A stretch of DNA of 64,000 nucleotides from Mumia sp. Pv4-285 (GCF_041320275.1 NZ_CP162023.1:1-64000); one strand, 5' to 3'. Shown: positions 13,571-23,595, counted from the first letter of the stretch. The notes: a model not told the origin generated them from the letters alone. Program-made: numbers and translations.

Positions 13571-14326
13571 TCACGGCACCGCGCGTCGAGCTCGCGAACC
13601 TCGGGCCACGGCCACGAAGCGCTGCACGACGCTCGTCGGGTGGACGACGACGCTGGCACGCGCCATCGCGTGGAGCGCATCGTGCTCAGGAGGGTCGTAG
13701 TAGCCGTGGTGGCGATAGGTCGTGATCCGGGTGCACAGGCCGTCGACGTCGAGCTCGGGATGGAACTGCGTCGCGTAGACGTTCCGCCCGACCCGGAACG
13801 CCTGCACGGGACATCCTGGGGACGAGGCCAGAACGACCGCAGTCCTCGGGAGCACACTGATCGCCTCCTTGTGGCCGACGAAGGCGTCGAACGTGTCCGG
13901 GAGCGCTGAGAACACCGGGTCCTCGCGACCGGCCGTGGTCAGGGTCACCGGCACGCAGCCGATCGGTTCGGCGAACGTCCGGTCGACGGTCGCGCCCTGG
14001 TGCGTCCCCACGACACCGATGCCGTAGCACGCGCCGAGGAACGGGATGTCCTGCGCGACGACGACGTCGAGCAGGTCGGCGAGCTCGCGCTCGACGCGGC
14101 TCTGCACGGCGGACTTGGCATCCTCGGGATCGCTCGCGTTGAACGGACCGCCTCCGAGGACGATGCCCGCGTAGTCGTCGAGCGCGAGCGCGCCCAGCGG
14201 GGCTGCTTCCATCCGGACGCGCCGCAGCGATGCTTCGCTGAGCCCGCCGAAGCGCAGGAAGGCGGCGTACTCCTCGTCCGCGGCATCGTCGTCCTCACGG
14301 ATGCTCAGAAGCAGGAGCGGTTTCAC
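13571..14326 (-). CDS. Class I glutamine amidotransferase (GuaA-type domain)
   Basis: A 251-aa stand-alone class I amidotransferase domain, which hydrolyses glutamine to supply ammonia to a partner or acts on a gamma-glutamyl bond. The nucleophile elbow is FLGACYGIG (Cys in GACYG), and the His-Glu pair is in YATQFHPEL. There is no synthetase domain, so it is not a full GMP synthetase, although annotation pipelines often give that name. It is also unlikely to be TrpG, since no anthranilate synthase gene is near. GTG at 14326 follows TACCGT by 7 nt, which suggests a leaderless mRNA. Confidence 0.82.
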   Translation of the reverse strand: MKPLLLLSIREDDDAADEEYAAFLRFGGLSEASLRRVRMEAAPLGALALDDYAGIVLGGGPFNASDPEDAKSAVQSRVERELADLLDVVVAQDIPFLGACYGIGVVGTHQGATVDRTFAEPIGCVPVTLTTAGREDPVFSALPDTFDAFVGHKEAISVLPRTAVVLASSPGCPVQAFRVGRNVYATQFHPELDVDGLCTRITTYRHHGYYDPPEHDALHAMARASVVVHPTSVVQRFVAVARGSRARRAVP

Positions 14327-14416
14327 ACCGCCGACGGTACGGGGTGCCGTTGGGCTGTGCCGACCTGCTGCCCCTCGTCACGCTCGTCCGTACGGGACAG
14401 CACTGCCTCGTAGTCT

Positions 14417-15193
14417 TCAGCCGACCACGACCGGCTCGAGCTGCGGGCGCTTCGGCGTACGACCGTCGCCTGACGACCGACCGGTGATCCGTCGCCCGAG
14501 CCACGGTCCGAGATGGTTGCGGGACCACGCCACCTCGGTGGCGACCCTGGTCCGGACCGAACGCCGCGACGGCGGCGGCAACGGATCGCGCCACGTCTCG
14601 CCGGCACCCGGCAGCCCTGCCGCCGACGCCATCGCGTGGGCGAGGAGGTCGTGGCCGTCAGGGTTGAGATGGAGCCGGTCGTCCGCCCAGACGCGCGGAT
14701 CGCCCGCCGCCGGCACCGCCCCGATGTCGAGGAGCGTCGCGCCGTAGCGGGCGGCGATCGTACGGAACCCGCGGTTGAGGGCGATCACCCGGCCGGAGAT
14801 CGCCCGCCCGATCGGCGTGACGGCAGAGAGGTCGGGGAACGTCATCACCAGGACCGCGGATCCCTGCCTCCGCAGGGCGCCGACCATGGCGTCGACGTCG
14901 GTGAGGATGCGGTCGGCGGAGAACGTCGGCCGGATCAGGTCGTTCATGGCGACGACCAGGCTGGCGAGGTCGGGACGCAGGGCGAGTGCAGGCGCGAGCT
15001 GCTCCGCGCGCACCTCGGCCGTCACCTTGCCGCGTACGGCGAGGTTGGCGTAGCCGACTGTCCGGTCCGCCTCCGACAGCAGCACCGCGAAACGGTCGGC
15101 CCAGCCGCGCGGCGAACCGTCGGCGTACGGCTCGTCGCCGACGCCCTCCGTGGTGCTGTCACCGAGTGCCACGAAGCGTCGATAGGTTGCCAT
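14417..15193 (-). CDS. SGNH/GDSL-type hydrolase
   Basis: A 258-aa serine hydrolase of the SGNH superfamily, probably an esterase or lipase. Block I is FVALGDSTTEG with the nucleophile Ser. The block II Gly is in NLAVRGK, block III is VVAMNDLIRP (Met replaces the usual Gly of GxND), and block V is DRLHLNPDGH with the catalytic Asp-x-x-His. There is no signal peptide, so it is predicted to be cytoplasmic. The frame is open far upstream to 15754, inside the next gene. I chose ATG at 15193 because the family start is there and TATCGT lies 7 nt ahead, fitting a leaderless transcript. Confidence 0.88.
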   Translation of the reverse strand: MATYRRFVALGDSTTEGVGDEPYADGSPRGWADRFAVLLSEADRTVGYANLAVRGKVTAEVRAEQLAPALALRPDLASLVVAMNDLIRPTFSADRILTDVDAMVGALRRQGSAVLVMTFPDLSAVTPIGRAISGRVIALNRGFRTIAARYGATLLDIGAVPAAGDPRVWADDRLHLNPDGHDLLAHAMASAAGLPGAGETWRDPLPPPSRRSVRTRVATEVAWSRNHLGPWLGRRITGRSSGDGRTPKRPQLEPVVVG

Positions 15194-15246
15194 GCCAGGA
15201 ACGATAGCTGCGGCGAGCGCCGGACCCGGCGCCCGCCGCCAGACTG

Positions 15247-17907
15247 TCACTCCACGTCGGAGAGCAGCTGCCCGCGGACCTCGCGCCGGCGACGCTGCTC
15301 CGCAGGGTCCGGCACCGGGACGGCCGCGATGAGCTGCCGGGTGTACTCCTCGCGCGGCGTGTGGAGAACCTCCTGCCGCGTCCCCTCCTCGACGATCCGC
15401 CCGTGCCGCATCACAGCGACCCGGTTGGCGAGGGCGTCGACCACGGCCAGGTCGTGGCTGATGAAGAGGCACGCGAACTGGAGCTCGCGCTGCAGCTCGG
15501 CGAACAGGTCGAGCACCTTCGCCTGGACCGACACGTCGAGGGCGGACGTCGGCTCGTCCGCGATGAGCAGGTCGGGGTCGAGCGCGAGCGCCCTGGCGAG
15601 GCTCACCCGCTGGCGCTGACCGCCCGACAGCTCGTGGGGGTACCGGCCCGCGTACGTCGCGGGCAGCTGCACACGGTCGAGAAGTGCTGTGACCTTGGCC
15701 CGCTGGTCGGCGGACGACAGGTCGCTCTGCACCTTGAGCGGCTCGGCGACGCACTCGCTGATCGTGAGGTACGGGTTGAGCGAGGCAGCCGGGTCCTGGA
15801 AGACGAACCCGAAGCGCCCACGGTGAGGACGCAGCCGGCGGTCGGAGAGCGTGGTGATGTCGTCATCACCGATCAGCACCGTGCCGTGCGTCGCCTTCTG
15901 GAGGCCGACGGCGACGCGTCCGAGCGTGGACTTGCCGCTGCCCGACTCACCCACGAGCCCGAGCACCTCGCCGCGCCGCAGCACCACGTCGACGTCGTCG
16001 ACCGCGCGGAACGACGGCTGGCCCAGGCGTCCGGCGAACTCGACGGTCACGCCCTGCATCGTGAGAACCGCGGGTGCCGACTCGTCCACGGGCGGTGCTC
16101 CCGCGCCGTGGCCCAGGTGAGGCACGGCGTCGAGGAGGCGCCGCGTGTAGGGGTGGCGAGGCTCGGAGAAGAGCCGGTCGACCGAGGCCTGCTCGACGAT
16201 CTCGCCCCGGTACATCACGACGGCACGGTCCGCGACGTCCGCGACCACACCCATGTTGTGCGTGATGAGGACGATCGCGGTGCCGAGCCGGTCGCGCAGG
16301 TCGAGCAACAGCTCGATGATCGCGGCCTGGACGGTCACGTCGAGTGCCGTCGTGGGCTCGTCCGCGATGATCACGTCGGGCTCGAGGGCGATCGCCATCG
16401 CGATCATCACCCGCTGCTTCTGGCCTCCCGACAGCTGGTGCGGGTAGTAGTCGACCCGTCGCTCGGGATCGGGCAGCCCCACCAGCTCGAGCAGCTCGAC
16501 GGCACGAGCCCGCGCGGCCCTCTTCGACATGTCACGGTGCGCCCGGATCATCTCGACGATCTGCCAGCCGACCGTGTAGACCGGGTCCAGGGCCGTACCG
16601 GGCTCCTGGAAGATCATCGAGACCTGGTCGCCGCGGACAGCGCGGAGCTTGCGCTCCGACATCCCGATCAGCTCCCGGGAGTCGTCGCCCGACGTCCGGA
16701 GGAGCGCCGAGCCCGACACCGAGGCCGTGGCCGGGAGTAGTCCCATCACCGCGCGGGAGGTCACGGACTTGCCGGAGCCGGACTCGCCCACGACCGCCAC
16801 CACCTCGCCCGGGGCGACGTCGAAGCTGACGCCCTTGACCGCGCGTACGGGCGCTCCTCCGGTGTGGAAGGTGACGGCCAGGTCCGTGAGGCTCAACGAC
16901 GCCACCCGGCGTACGTCCTCGTCGACGGCGGCCGCCTCCTCGGCGACGCTCTCGTCGAGACCGGACTCCGCGACCGCCTCGTCGTACTCCTCGCTGATCT
17001 CCTGCTCGTCCACGGTGGTCGTGTCGCCACCGCGTGCCTTGAGGAGCGGGTTGAGGACGTCGTTGAGGCTCTCCCCCACGAGAGTCACGCCCATCACCAT
17101 CAGCACGATGGCCATGCCGGGGAAGACGCCGGTCCACCAGATGCCGTTCGTGGCGTCCGACATCGCCTTGTTGAGGTCGTAGCCCCACTCCGCCGCCGAG
17201 GACGGCTCGATGCCGAAGCCGAGGAAGCCGAGCGCGGCCAGGGTCAGGATCGCCTCGGAGGCGTTGAGGGTCGCGATGACCGGGACCGTCTGCCGCACGT
17301 TGGCGAGGATGTGGCGGAAGAGGATGCGCGGGGTGCGGGTGCCGACGACGCGCGCGGCATCGACGTACGGCTCGACCTTCACCGCGAGCGTGGCGTTGCG
17401 GACGACCCGGAAGTACTGAGGGATGAACACGACCGTGAGCGCGATCGCGGCGGCGAGGACACCGCCCACCACCCCGGACGAACCACCGCCGACGACGATC
17501 GCGACGACGATCGCGAGCAGCAGCGACGGGAACGCGTACAGGGCGTCCATCACCAGCACGAGGCCGCGGTCGATGGGGCCCGACAGGAATCCCGACAGCA
17601 GTCCGAGCGGGACACCGATGACGAGCGAGAACGAGACGGCGAGCACGATGACGGCGACCGCCGTACGAGCGCCGTAGATCACGCGCGACAGCACGTCCTG
17701 GCCGCCGACGGTCGTGCCCCACCAGTGCTCGGAGGACGGCGGCTGCTGCGTGCCGAACGGGACTCCGTCGACGCGGGTCTCGTTGAACCCGTACGGCGCC
17801 AGCCACGGCGCGAAGACGGCGAGGATGAGGAAGACCGTGACGAGGACCAGGCCGGCGACGAGCATGCCGCGCTGGAGGCCACGGGTGGACTTGAGCAGAG
17901 AGATCAT
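15247..17907 (-). CDS. Peptide ABC transporter: fused DppC permease with two ATPase domains
   Basis: An 886-aa fusion of three subunits that are usually separate. About residues 1-300 form a DppC/OppC permease (N-terminal helix, APWLAPYGF, then a BPD-type core with EPYVDAARVVGTRTPRILFRH, quoted in part as VDAARVVGTRTPRILF). An acidic linker follows (about 300-345, EEYDEAVAESGLDESVAEE). The first ATPase (DppD type) has Walker A GESGSGKSVT, LSGGQKQR and IIADEPTTALD. The second (DppF type) has GESGSGKSTL, LSGGQRQR and LIADEPTSALD. Both appear catalytically complete. ATG at 17907 has GAGGAGA upstream and lies 10 nt after the DppB stop. It would import di- or oligopeptides at the membrane. Confidence 0.93.
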   Translation of the reverse strand: MISLLKSTRGLQRGMLVAGLVLVTVFLILAVFAPWLAPYGFNETRVDGVPFGTQQPPSSEHWWGTTVGGQDVLSRVIYGARTAVAVIVLAVSFSLVIGVPLGLLSGFLSGPIDRGLVLVMDALYAFPSLLLAIVVAIVVGGGSSGVVGGVLAAAIALTVVFIPQYFRVVRNATLAVKVEPYVDAARVVGTRTPRILFRHILANVRQTVPVIATLNASEAILTLAALGFLGFGIEPSSAAEWGYDLNKAMSDATNGIWWTGVFPGMAIVLMVMGVTLVGESLNDVLNPLLKARGGDTTTVDEQEISEEYDEAVAESGLDESVAEEAAAVDEDVRRVASLSLTDLAVTFHTGGAPVRAVKGVSFDVAPGEVVAVVGESGSGKSVTSRAVMGLLPATASVSGSALLRTSGDDSRELIGMSERKLRAVRGDQVSMIFQEPGTALDPVYTVGWQIVEMIRAHRDMSKRAARARAVELLELVGLPDPERRVDYYPHQLSGGQKQRVMIAMAIALEPDVIIADEPTTALDVTVQAAIIELLLDLRDRLGTAIVLITHNMGVVADVADRAVVMYRGEIVEQASVDRLFSEPRHPYTRRLLDAVPHLGHGAGAPPVDESAPAVLTMQGVTVEFAGRLGQPSFRAVDDVDVVLRRGEVLGLVGESGSGKSTLGRVAVGLQKATHGTVLIGDDDITTLSDRRLRPHRGRFGFVFQDPAASLNPYLTISECVAEPLKVQSDLSSADQRAKVTALLDRVQLPATYAGRYPHELSGGQRQRVSLARALALDPDLLIADEPTSALDVSVQAKVLDLFAELQRELQFACLFISHDLAVVDALANRVAVMRHGRIVEEGTRQEVLHTPREEYTRQLIAAVPVPDPAEQRRRREVRGQLLSDVE

Positions 17908-17917
17908 CGGTGTCTCC

Positions 17918-19006
17918 TCAGAACCGCACGCGGGGGTCGACGAACGCGACGATGACATCGATCAGGAGACTCGCGACCGCCACGACGATCGCGATGACCG
18001 TGACGATGCCCTGGACGGCGATGAAGTCGCGTTTCACGAGGTAGTCGGCCAGCGTGTAGCCGAGCCCCTGCCACTCGAACGTCGTCTCGGTGAGGACCGC
18101 TCCGCCGAGCAGCAGCGCCACCTGCAGGCCCATCACGGTGACGACCGGGACGAGGGCGTTGCGATAGGCGTGCTTGCGGACGACACGGCGCTCCGCGATC
18201 CCGCGCGCGCGGGTCGCGGTCACGTGGTCAGTGCGCAGGGTCTGGATCAGGTTGACGCGCACCAGTCGGAGGAAGACGCCGCCCGTGAGGAGTCCGAGCG
18301 CGATCGCGGGCAGGATCGCGTGCTTGAGCACGTCCCACACGTACGCAGGATCGCCCCACAGGATGGCGTCGACGATCATGATGTGCGTCTGCGGGTCGAC
18401 GTCCTGCAGCGCCAGCTCCACCGATGTGCTCGCCCGTCCGGCGACCGGGAGACCCAGGGGCACGAACGCCAGCTTGAGCAGCAGGCCCACGAAGAACACC
18501 GGCGCCGCGTAGACCAGGATCGAGAAGACCCGGAGCATCGCGTCGGGCCAGGTGTCGCGGTGGCGTGCCGCGAGGCGACCGAGCGGGACGCCGATCGCGA
18601 ACGCGACGAGCAGCGCCCAGAACGCGAGCTCGAGGGTGGCGGCGCCGTTGACGATGAACACGTCGGAGATCGCGCGTCCGTCGGTCATCGCGGTGCCGAA
18701 GTCACCGTGGAGGATCCCGGTGAGGTAGTCCCAGTACTGCTGGAAGAGCGGTGCGTCGAGGCCCGCGGCCGCCTTCCGCTCGTCGATCTGCTCAGGCGTG
18801 AGCCGCCCGCCCTGCGCCGCGCTGATCGGATCGCCGATCACGCGCATCAGGAAGAACACGAACGTCACGAGGATCCACACCATCGGGACCACGAGTGCGA
18901 GACGGACGAGGAGGTAGCGGGTCAGCGGGCTGAGGCCCCCCGACCCACGCCGGGGACTCGGCGCCTCGGGCTGATCAGGACCGGTCAGGAGCTCGGTCGT
19001 CGCCAT
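17918..19006 (-). CDS. Peptide ABC transporter permease, DppB/OppB type
   Basis: A 362-aa inner-membrane permease of the peptide/nickel class. An N-terminal Pro/Ser-rich extension is followed by TRYLLVRLALVVPMVWILVT, the extracytoplasmic region with GDPISAAQGG, and about six helices. The coupling-loop region reads DHVTATRARGIAERRVVRKH, matching the conserved Ala-Arg-x-x-Gly signature of DppB proteins. It pairs with the DppC part of the fusion encoded next. The binding-protein gene lies upstream, with 126 bp and a stem-loop between them. Confidence 0.94.
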   Translation of the reverse strand: MATTELLTGPDQPEAPSPRRGSGGLSPLTRYLLVRLALVVPMVWILVTFVFFLMRVIGDPISAAQGGRLTPEQIDERKAAAGLDAPLFQQYWDYLTGILHGDFGTAMTDGRAISDVFIVNGAATLELAFWALLVAFAIGVPLGRLAARHRDTWPDAMLRVFSILVYAAPVFFVGLLLKLAFVPLGLPVAGRASTSVELALQDVDPQTHIMIVDAILWGDPAYVWDVLKHAILPAIALGLLTGGVFLRLVRVNLIQTLRTDHVTATRARGIAERRVVRKHAYRNALVPVVTVMGLQVALLLGGAVLTETTFEWQGLGYTLADYLVKRDFIAVQGIVTVIAIVVAVASLLIDVIVAFVDPRVRF

Positions 19007-19050
19007 CGGCTCAACTTTCAGGAGGGTGCGTTCAGGGGTGCAGACGAGCA

Positions 19051-19084
19051 GGGGCGAGCCCCGGCCGTGGCCGGGACCCGCCCC
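19051..19084 (-). terminator. Stem-loop inside the peptide-transport operon
   Basis: GGGGCG (19051-19056) pairs with CGCCCC (19079-19084), and inside it CCGGC pairs with GCCGG around a 4-nt loop. It lies between the binding-protein gene and the permease gene. There is no T-run, so it may be a leaky terminator or an mRNA-stabilising structure that keeps binding-protein mRNA in excess; that reading is inference. Confidence 0.5.
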
Positions 19085-19132
19085 TCGTTCAGGTGGTGCT
19101 CGAACCGCCTGAAACGTCGATCGAGCAGTCCG

Positions 19133-20728
19133 TCACTTCGACAGCGAGGTCAGACGGAACTTGAACGCCGCGTCGAGCGTGTTCTCCACGCCCTTCACGT
19201 CGTCGGTCGCGACCGCGACCTGCGCACCCGTCAGGAGCGGCAGCGTCGAGATCTGCTCCGCGGCGAGCTTCTGCACGTCGCCGAGGATCTGCTCGCGCTT
19301 CGCCTTGTCGGGCTCGGTGCGCTCCGCCGCGAGGAGGGCCGTCATCTGCGGGTCCTCGTAGTGGTTGCCGATGAAGTTGCCCTTGTCGAAGAACGGCGTG
19401 ACGTAGTTGTCCGCGTCCGGGAAGTCCGGGAACCAGCCGAGCTGGTAGACCGGGTACGAGTCGTTGACCCGCTCCTCGTTGTACGTCGTCCACTCCGCCG
19501 ACTGCAGGTCGACCGTGAAGAGGCCGGTCTCCTCGAGCTGGCGCTTGACCTCGTTGTACTCCTGGTCGGAGCTGCCGCCGTAGTGGTCGGGGTTGTACTG
19601 GAGTGCGATCGTCACCGGCGTCTTGACCCCGGCGTCGGTGAGGAACTTCTCGGCCGCAGCCTTGTCCGGCTTCTCGCCGTACAGCTCCTTGAAGGCCTCG
19701 GTCGCGCCCGGCAGACCCTCGGGGATCGGCGAGTACGCCGGCACGTAGGTGCCCTTGTAGACCTGCTCGGAGATCGCGTCGCGGTCGACCGACGAGGCGA
19801 CGGCCTTGCGGATGGCGAGCTTCTGCGCGTCGTCGGCGCCGGGCATCGTCTTGAGGTTGAAGACGATGTAGCGGAGCTCGCCGCCGGCACCCTTGTGGAC
19901 GGTGACGCCGTCGGTGTCCTCGAGGCTGTCGATGTCCGTCGGGGTCAGCGACCGCCACGCGACGTCGATGTTCTTCTTCTCGATGTCGAGCTTGAGGTTG
20001 TTGCTGTCGGCGTACGTCTTCAGGGTGACCGTGTCGACCTTCGGGTCGTTGTAGGCGCCGTCGTAGTCGTCGTTCGCCTTGAACTCCGCGAGCTGGCCCT
20101 TCTCGTACTTGCCGATGGTGAAGGGGCCTGAGAAGCCGTTGGCCTCGACGGCCTCCTCGTCGGAGAGCGCCTTGTCGGCCGGGTACGTCTGCTCGTCGAC
20201 GATCGGACCGGCCGAGGTCACGAGCACCTGCGGGAAGGTCTGGTCGTTCGGCGTCTTGAGGGTGAAGACGACGGTCTTGTCGTCCTTCGCCTCGACCTTG
20301 GCCATGTTGACCAGCAGCGACGCCGGGCCGTTCGGGTCCTCGATGTCGACGATGCGCTGGAACGAGAACGCCACCGACTTGGCGGTGAGCGGGTTGCCGT
20401 TGGCGAACGTCAGACCGTCCTTGATCGTGCACGTGTAGGTCGTCGGCGTGTCGAAATCGCACTTCTCCGCCGCGTCGGGCTGGGGCTCCGTCTCGCCCTC
20501 GGGGAAGTTCAGCAGGTACTGGTAGACCTGCGTCTGGACCATGAGCGAACCGTTGTCGTACGCGGCGGCCGGGTCGATCGAGACGACCTTGTCGGTCGTT
20601 CCGACGACGAGGCTGTCACCGCCCGAGCTCGAGTCACCGTCGCTGTTGTTGCCTGCGCCGCACGCCGAGGCGCCCAGGGCCAAGGCCGTGGCACCCGCGA
20701 GAGCGGCAGCTGCTCTCAGCTTCTTCAC
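19133..20728 (-). CDS. Peptide ABC transporter substrate-binding lipoprotein
   Basis: A 531-aa SBP family 5 (DppA/OppA) protein. It starts at GTG with a basic-hydrophobic signal and the lipobox LGASAC, so the mature protein would be anchored through its Cys. A Ser/Gly/Asp-rich spacer follows, then the family core: SIDPAAAYDNGS, then the pattern FQRIVDIEDPNGPASLL, and the C-terminal WFPDFPDADNYVTPFF typical of peptide binders. It is the first gene of the reverse operon, upstream of the DppB permease and the DppC-D-F fusion. The ligand is probably a short peptide, but cannot be read from sequence. GAGGAG lies about 7 nt before the start. Confidence 0.94.
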   Translation of the reverse strand: MKKLRAAAALAGATALALGASACGAGNNSDGDSSSGGDSLVVGTTDKVVSIDPAAAYDNGSLMVQTQVYQYLLNFPEGETEPQPDAAEKCDFDTPTTYTCTIKDGLTFANGNPLTAKSVAFSFQRIVDIEDPNGPASLLVNMAKVEAKDDKTVVFTLKTPNDQTFPQVLVTSAGPIVDEQTYPADKALSDEEAVEANGFSGPFTIGKYEKGQLAEFKANDDYDGAYNDPKVDTVTLKTYADSNNLKLDIEKKNIDVAWRSLTPTDIDSLEDTDGVTVHKGAGGELRYIVFNLKTMPGADDAQKLAIRKAVASSVDRDAISEQVYKGTYVPAYSPIPEGLPGATEAFKELYGEKPDKAAAEKFLTDAGVKTPVTIALQYNPDHYGGSSDQEYNEVKRQLEETGLFTVDLQSAEWTTYNEERVNDSYPVYQLGWFPDFPDADNYVTPFFDKGNFIGNHYEDPQMTALLAAERTEPDKAKREQILGDVQKLAAEQISTLPLLTGAQVAVATDDVKGVENTLDAAFKFRLTSLSK

Positions 20729-21023
20729 GTCGTTCTCCTCGTGTCGGAGGTGCCCGGCCGAAGGATCTCTCGCCCGGCAGAGCGTCGTCAGGAAGACAGT
20801 CCGTATTCCGGACAGCCCGACGGCACGCTACCCCTGCCCCGTCGTGCGGACCTAGGCGCGGGGGGCAACCTTCACGCGACTGTTACCAAGCCGGGCACCA
20901 CTTCTCGGTGGCCGCCGCCGTCCCTCTCGGCCCACGCCTGAGGGTCGGCCGTACGGGCCGCCGGTTAGGCTGGGAGGGCGAATCCTCCGCCTTCCGCCCG
21001 TCGCCGTGCACAGGAGTCACTCG
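20729..21023. promoter_or_regulatory. Divergent promoter region of the peptide transporter and glyA
   Basis: A 295-bp gap with no gene. On the plus strand a -10-like TAGGCT lies at 20966-20971, with a leader of about 45 nt to glyA; the leader has a short GGAGG/CCTCC hairpin (about 20973-20987). On the minus side I see no clear promoter hexamers. I recognise no known riboswitch. Confidence 0.4.
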
Positions 21024-22316
21024 ATGACCACCAACCAGCCCTCCGCGCTGAACCAGTCGCTCGCCGAGTTCGATCCCGAGGTCGCCGCCGCCATCGACGC
21101 CGAGCTCGGCCGTCAGCGCGACACCCTCGAGATGATCGCGTCGGAGAACTTCGCGCCGCTCGGTGTCCTCCAGGCCCAGGGCGGGGTCATGACCAACAAG
21201 TACGCCGAGGGATACCCGGGCAAGCGCTACTACGCCGGCTGCGAGTTCGTCGACGTCACCGAGAACCTGGCGATCGACCGTCTCAAGGCGCTGTTCGACG
21301 CCGCGTACGTCAACGTCCAGCCCCACTCGGGGGCCCAGGCCAACGCCTCGGCGATGCACGCGCTGATCAAGCCCGGCGACACCATCCTCGGTCTCGACCT
21401 TGCTCACGGCGGCCACCTGACGCACGGCATGAAGATCAACTTCTCGGGCAAGCTCTACAACGTCGTGGCGTACCACGTCCGGGACGAGGACCACCTCGTC
21501 GACATGGAGGAGGTCCGTCGCCTCGCCCACGAGCACCGCCCGAAGCTCATCATCGCCGGCTGGTCGGCGTACCCGCGCCAGCTCGACTTCGCCGAGTTCC
21601 GCGCGATCGCCGACGAGGTCGACGCCAAGCTGATGGTCGACATGGCGCACTTCGCCGGTCTCGTCGCCGCGGGCCTGCACCCCAGCCCGCTCCCGCACGC
21701 ACACGTCGTCACCTCCACGACGCACAAGACGCTCGGCGGCCCCCGCGGCGGTGTGATCCTGACCAACGACGAGGAGGTCGGCAAGAAGATCCGCTCCGCG
21801 GTCTTCCCCGGCCAGCAGGGCGGCCCGCTCGAGCACGTCATCGCCGCGAAGGCGGTCGCGTTCAAGATGGCCGCGCAGCCGGAGTTCAAGGATCGCCAGG
21901 AGCGCACGCTCGAAGGCGCGCGCATCCTCGCCGAGCGCCTCACCGCCGACGACATGAAGAACGTCGGGGTCAGCGTCCTGACCGGCGGCACCGAGGTCCA
22001 CCTCGTCCTCGTCGACCTGCGCGACTCGACGCTCGACGGCCAGCAGGCCGAGGACCGCCTTCACGACGTCGGTATCACGGTCAACCGCAACGCCATCCCC
22101 AACGACCCGCGTCCGCCGATGGTCACCTCGGGGCTCCGCATCGGCACGCCGGCGCTCGCGACGCGCGGCTTCGGCGCGGACGAGTTCCGCGAGGTCGCCG
22201 ACATCATCGCCGATGCCCTCCAGCCCGAGCTGGTCGACGCGGAGTCGCTGCGCAAGCGCGTCACGGCACTGACGGACCGCTTCCCGCTCTATCCGTCGCT
22301 GGCGCCGCTGGCGTGA
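21024..22316 (+). CDS. glyA: Serine hydroxymethyltransferase
   Basis: A PLP enzyme that converts serine and tetrahydrofolate to glycine and 5,10-methylene-THF, the main one-carbon source. The 430-aa protein has [14 protein letters not shown] near the start, the ring-stacking and cofactor region [19 protein letters not shown], and the PLP Lys in [17 protein letters not shown] at 21024 follows CAGGAG by 7 nt; an in-frame GTG at 21006 lacks an RBS. Its last codon overlaps the SURF1 start (GTGA), so the two genes are coupled. Confidence 0.97.
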   Translation: MTTNQPSALNQSLAEFDPEVAAAIDAELGRQRDTLEMIASENFAPLGVLQAQGGVMTNKYAEGYPGKRYYAGCEFVDVTENLAIDRLKALFDAAYVNVQPHSGAQANASAMHALIKPGDTILGLDLAHGGHLTHGMKINFSGKLYNVVAYHVRDEDHLVDMEEVRRLAHEHRPKLIIAGWSAYPRQLDFAEFRAIADEVDAKLMVDMAHFAGLVAAGLHPSPLPHAHVVTSTTHKTLGGPRGGVILTNDEEVGKKIRSAVFPGQQGGPLEHVIAAKAVAFKMAAQPEFKDRQERTLEGARILAERLTADDMKNVGVSVLTGGTEVHLVLVDLRDSTLDGQQAEDRLHDVGITVNRNAIPNDPRPPMVTSGLRIGTPALATRGFGADEFREVADIIADALQPELVDAESLRKRVTALTDRFPLYPSLAPLA

Positions 22317-23194
22317 GCACGCCTCCTGCCTCGTCCTCCCGACCCGTGGGGTGGTTGTCACCGCGACTGTGGGGCCTGCACGCCCTGGTCGTCGTCGCGG
22401 TCGCCTTCACGGTGTCGCTGGGGCTGTGGCAGATGGGCGTCTACGACGACCGCCGAGCGGAGGCCGGTACGCCTCACCAGGACGCTCCGGCCATGCCGCT
22501 GTCCGAGGTGCTGAAGCCCGACGAGCCGTTCACCACCTCGGCCTCGTACCAGCACGTGACGTTCACAGGCTCGTACGCGCCCGCTGACGAACAGGTCTGG
22601 GTGTCCGGCCGGGAGCAGGACGGTGAGGTCGGCTACTGGCTCGTCGCGCCGGTGGTCGTCGGCGACGCCGAGTCGACCTCGGACCGCGATCCTGCGCTCC
22701 TGGTCGTACGAGGGTGGGTCGCCGACATCGGAGCGGGCGCCTTCCCGGCGGTGCCGGAGGGCACGGTGGAGATCGAGGCAGTGCTCCAGGCGAGCGACGC
22801 GCGTGGGTCAGGCTTCGACGAGGAGACCCGGACCCTCGACGGCGTGCGGATCCCGCGGCTGGTCAACGAGATGCCGTACGACCTCTACGGCGGGTACGGG
22901 ATCGTCACCGCGCAGGACCCCGCCGACGAGGCGGGTCTGACGCCGGCCGAGGTCCCCGAACCGGTCGTCGACAGCTCGGCGGGGATCCGCAACCTCTTCT
23001 ACGCCATCGAGTGGTGGATCTTCGGAGCCTTCGCGATCTTCATGTGGTGGCGCATGTGCCAGGACGTCCGTCGCTCCGGCAGCTCAGGCACCCCCGAGCC
23101 GACACGCGTCCCGGCAGCGAAGCGGGCCGCTCACGAAGCCGCGCGTGCCCGGGCGGACGGTGCGCGCGAAGACACGTCGTCGTCGGTGCGTTGA
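22313..23194 (+). CDS. SURF1-family cytochrome oxidase assembly protein
   Basis: A 293-aa membrane protein of the SURF1 family, which helps assemble haem-copper oxidases. It has the family layout of one helix near each end (about 22-42 and 230-250) with a large extracytoplasmic domain between. Visible family features include [16 protein letters not shown] just after the first helix (the usual LGxWQ motif), [25 protein letters not shown] and [10 protein letters not shown] at the second helix. The C-terminal tail is basic and Ala-rich. The start is GTG overlapping the glyA stop. Confidence 0.9.
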   Translation: MSTPPASSSRPVGWLSPRLWGLHALVVVAVAFTVSLGLWQMGVYDDRRAEAGTPHQDAPAMPLSEVLKPDEPFTTSASYQHVTFTGSYAPADEQVWVSGREQDGEVGYWLVAPVVVGDAESTSDRDPALLVVRGWVADIGAGAFPAVPEGTVEIEAVLQASDARGSGFDEETRTLDGVRIPRLVNEMPYDLYGGYGIVTAQDPADEAGLTPAEVPEPVVDSSAGIRNLFYAIEWWIFGAFAIFMWWRMCQDVRRSGSSGTPEPTRVPAAKRAAHEAARARADGAREDTSSSVR

Positions 23195-23216
23195 GCCGCG
23201 CGGGTACCCTCGAACG

Positions 23217-23573
23217 GTGCCCAAGACACTCACCGCGTACCGGATCCTCGCGCTCGTCGTCAGCTTCTTCGTGATCGCCGTCGTCGGCGGCTGGATCATC
23301 AAGATGGTCGTCACCGAAGGCACGACGTTGCACGACATCGGCGAGTTCACGGCGTCGATCTCGCCGATCCACGGTGTGTTCTACATGGTGCTGCTCGTGA
23401 TCACCGCGGTCCTGTCGCGGCAGGCCGGATGGACCGTCGGGTTCACGCTCACCACGATGCTGCTGGCCACGGTGCCCTTCGTGTCGTTCTGGGCCGAGCA
23501 CCGGGCGACGCAGCACACCAAGGAGCTGTGGGCCACGTACGAGGCCGAGGCAGAGGCCGCCGCGACCCGCTAG
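23217..23573 (+). CDS. DUF3817 integral membrane protein
   Basis: A 118-aa protein with three predicted helices (ILALVVSFFVIAVVGGWIIK, then GVFYMVLLVITAVLS, then VGFTLTTMLLATVPFVSFWA), matching the small actinobacterial DUF3817 family. Conserved-looking features are the Pro-Ile-His-Gly turn and the final FWAEHRAT segment. Function unknown. GTG at 23217 has no SD. A -10-like TACCCT ends exactly 6 nt upstream, so the mRNA is probably leaderless. It lies 22 bp after the SURF1 stop but appears to have its own promoter. Confidence 0.82.
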   Translation: MPKTLTAYRILALVVSFFVIAVVGGWIIKMVVTEGTTLHDIGEFTASISPIHGVFYMVLLVITAVLSRQAGWTVGFTLTTMLLATVPFVSFWAEHRATQHTKELWATYEAEAEAAATR

Positions 23574-23595
23574 GCCCTCTGGCACTCGACGGCGG

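Noticed and set aside
13571-14326. Naming the amidotransferase TrpG/PabA because trpG lies near crgA in mycobacteria
   Set aside because: It is on the other side of the tRNAs, is longer than TrpG, and resembles GuaA-type domains more.
20972-21010. A riboswitch before glyA
   Set aside because: Only a 5-bp hairpin is visible and no recognised glycine or THF aptamer core.
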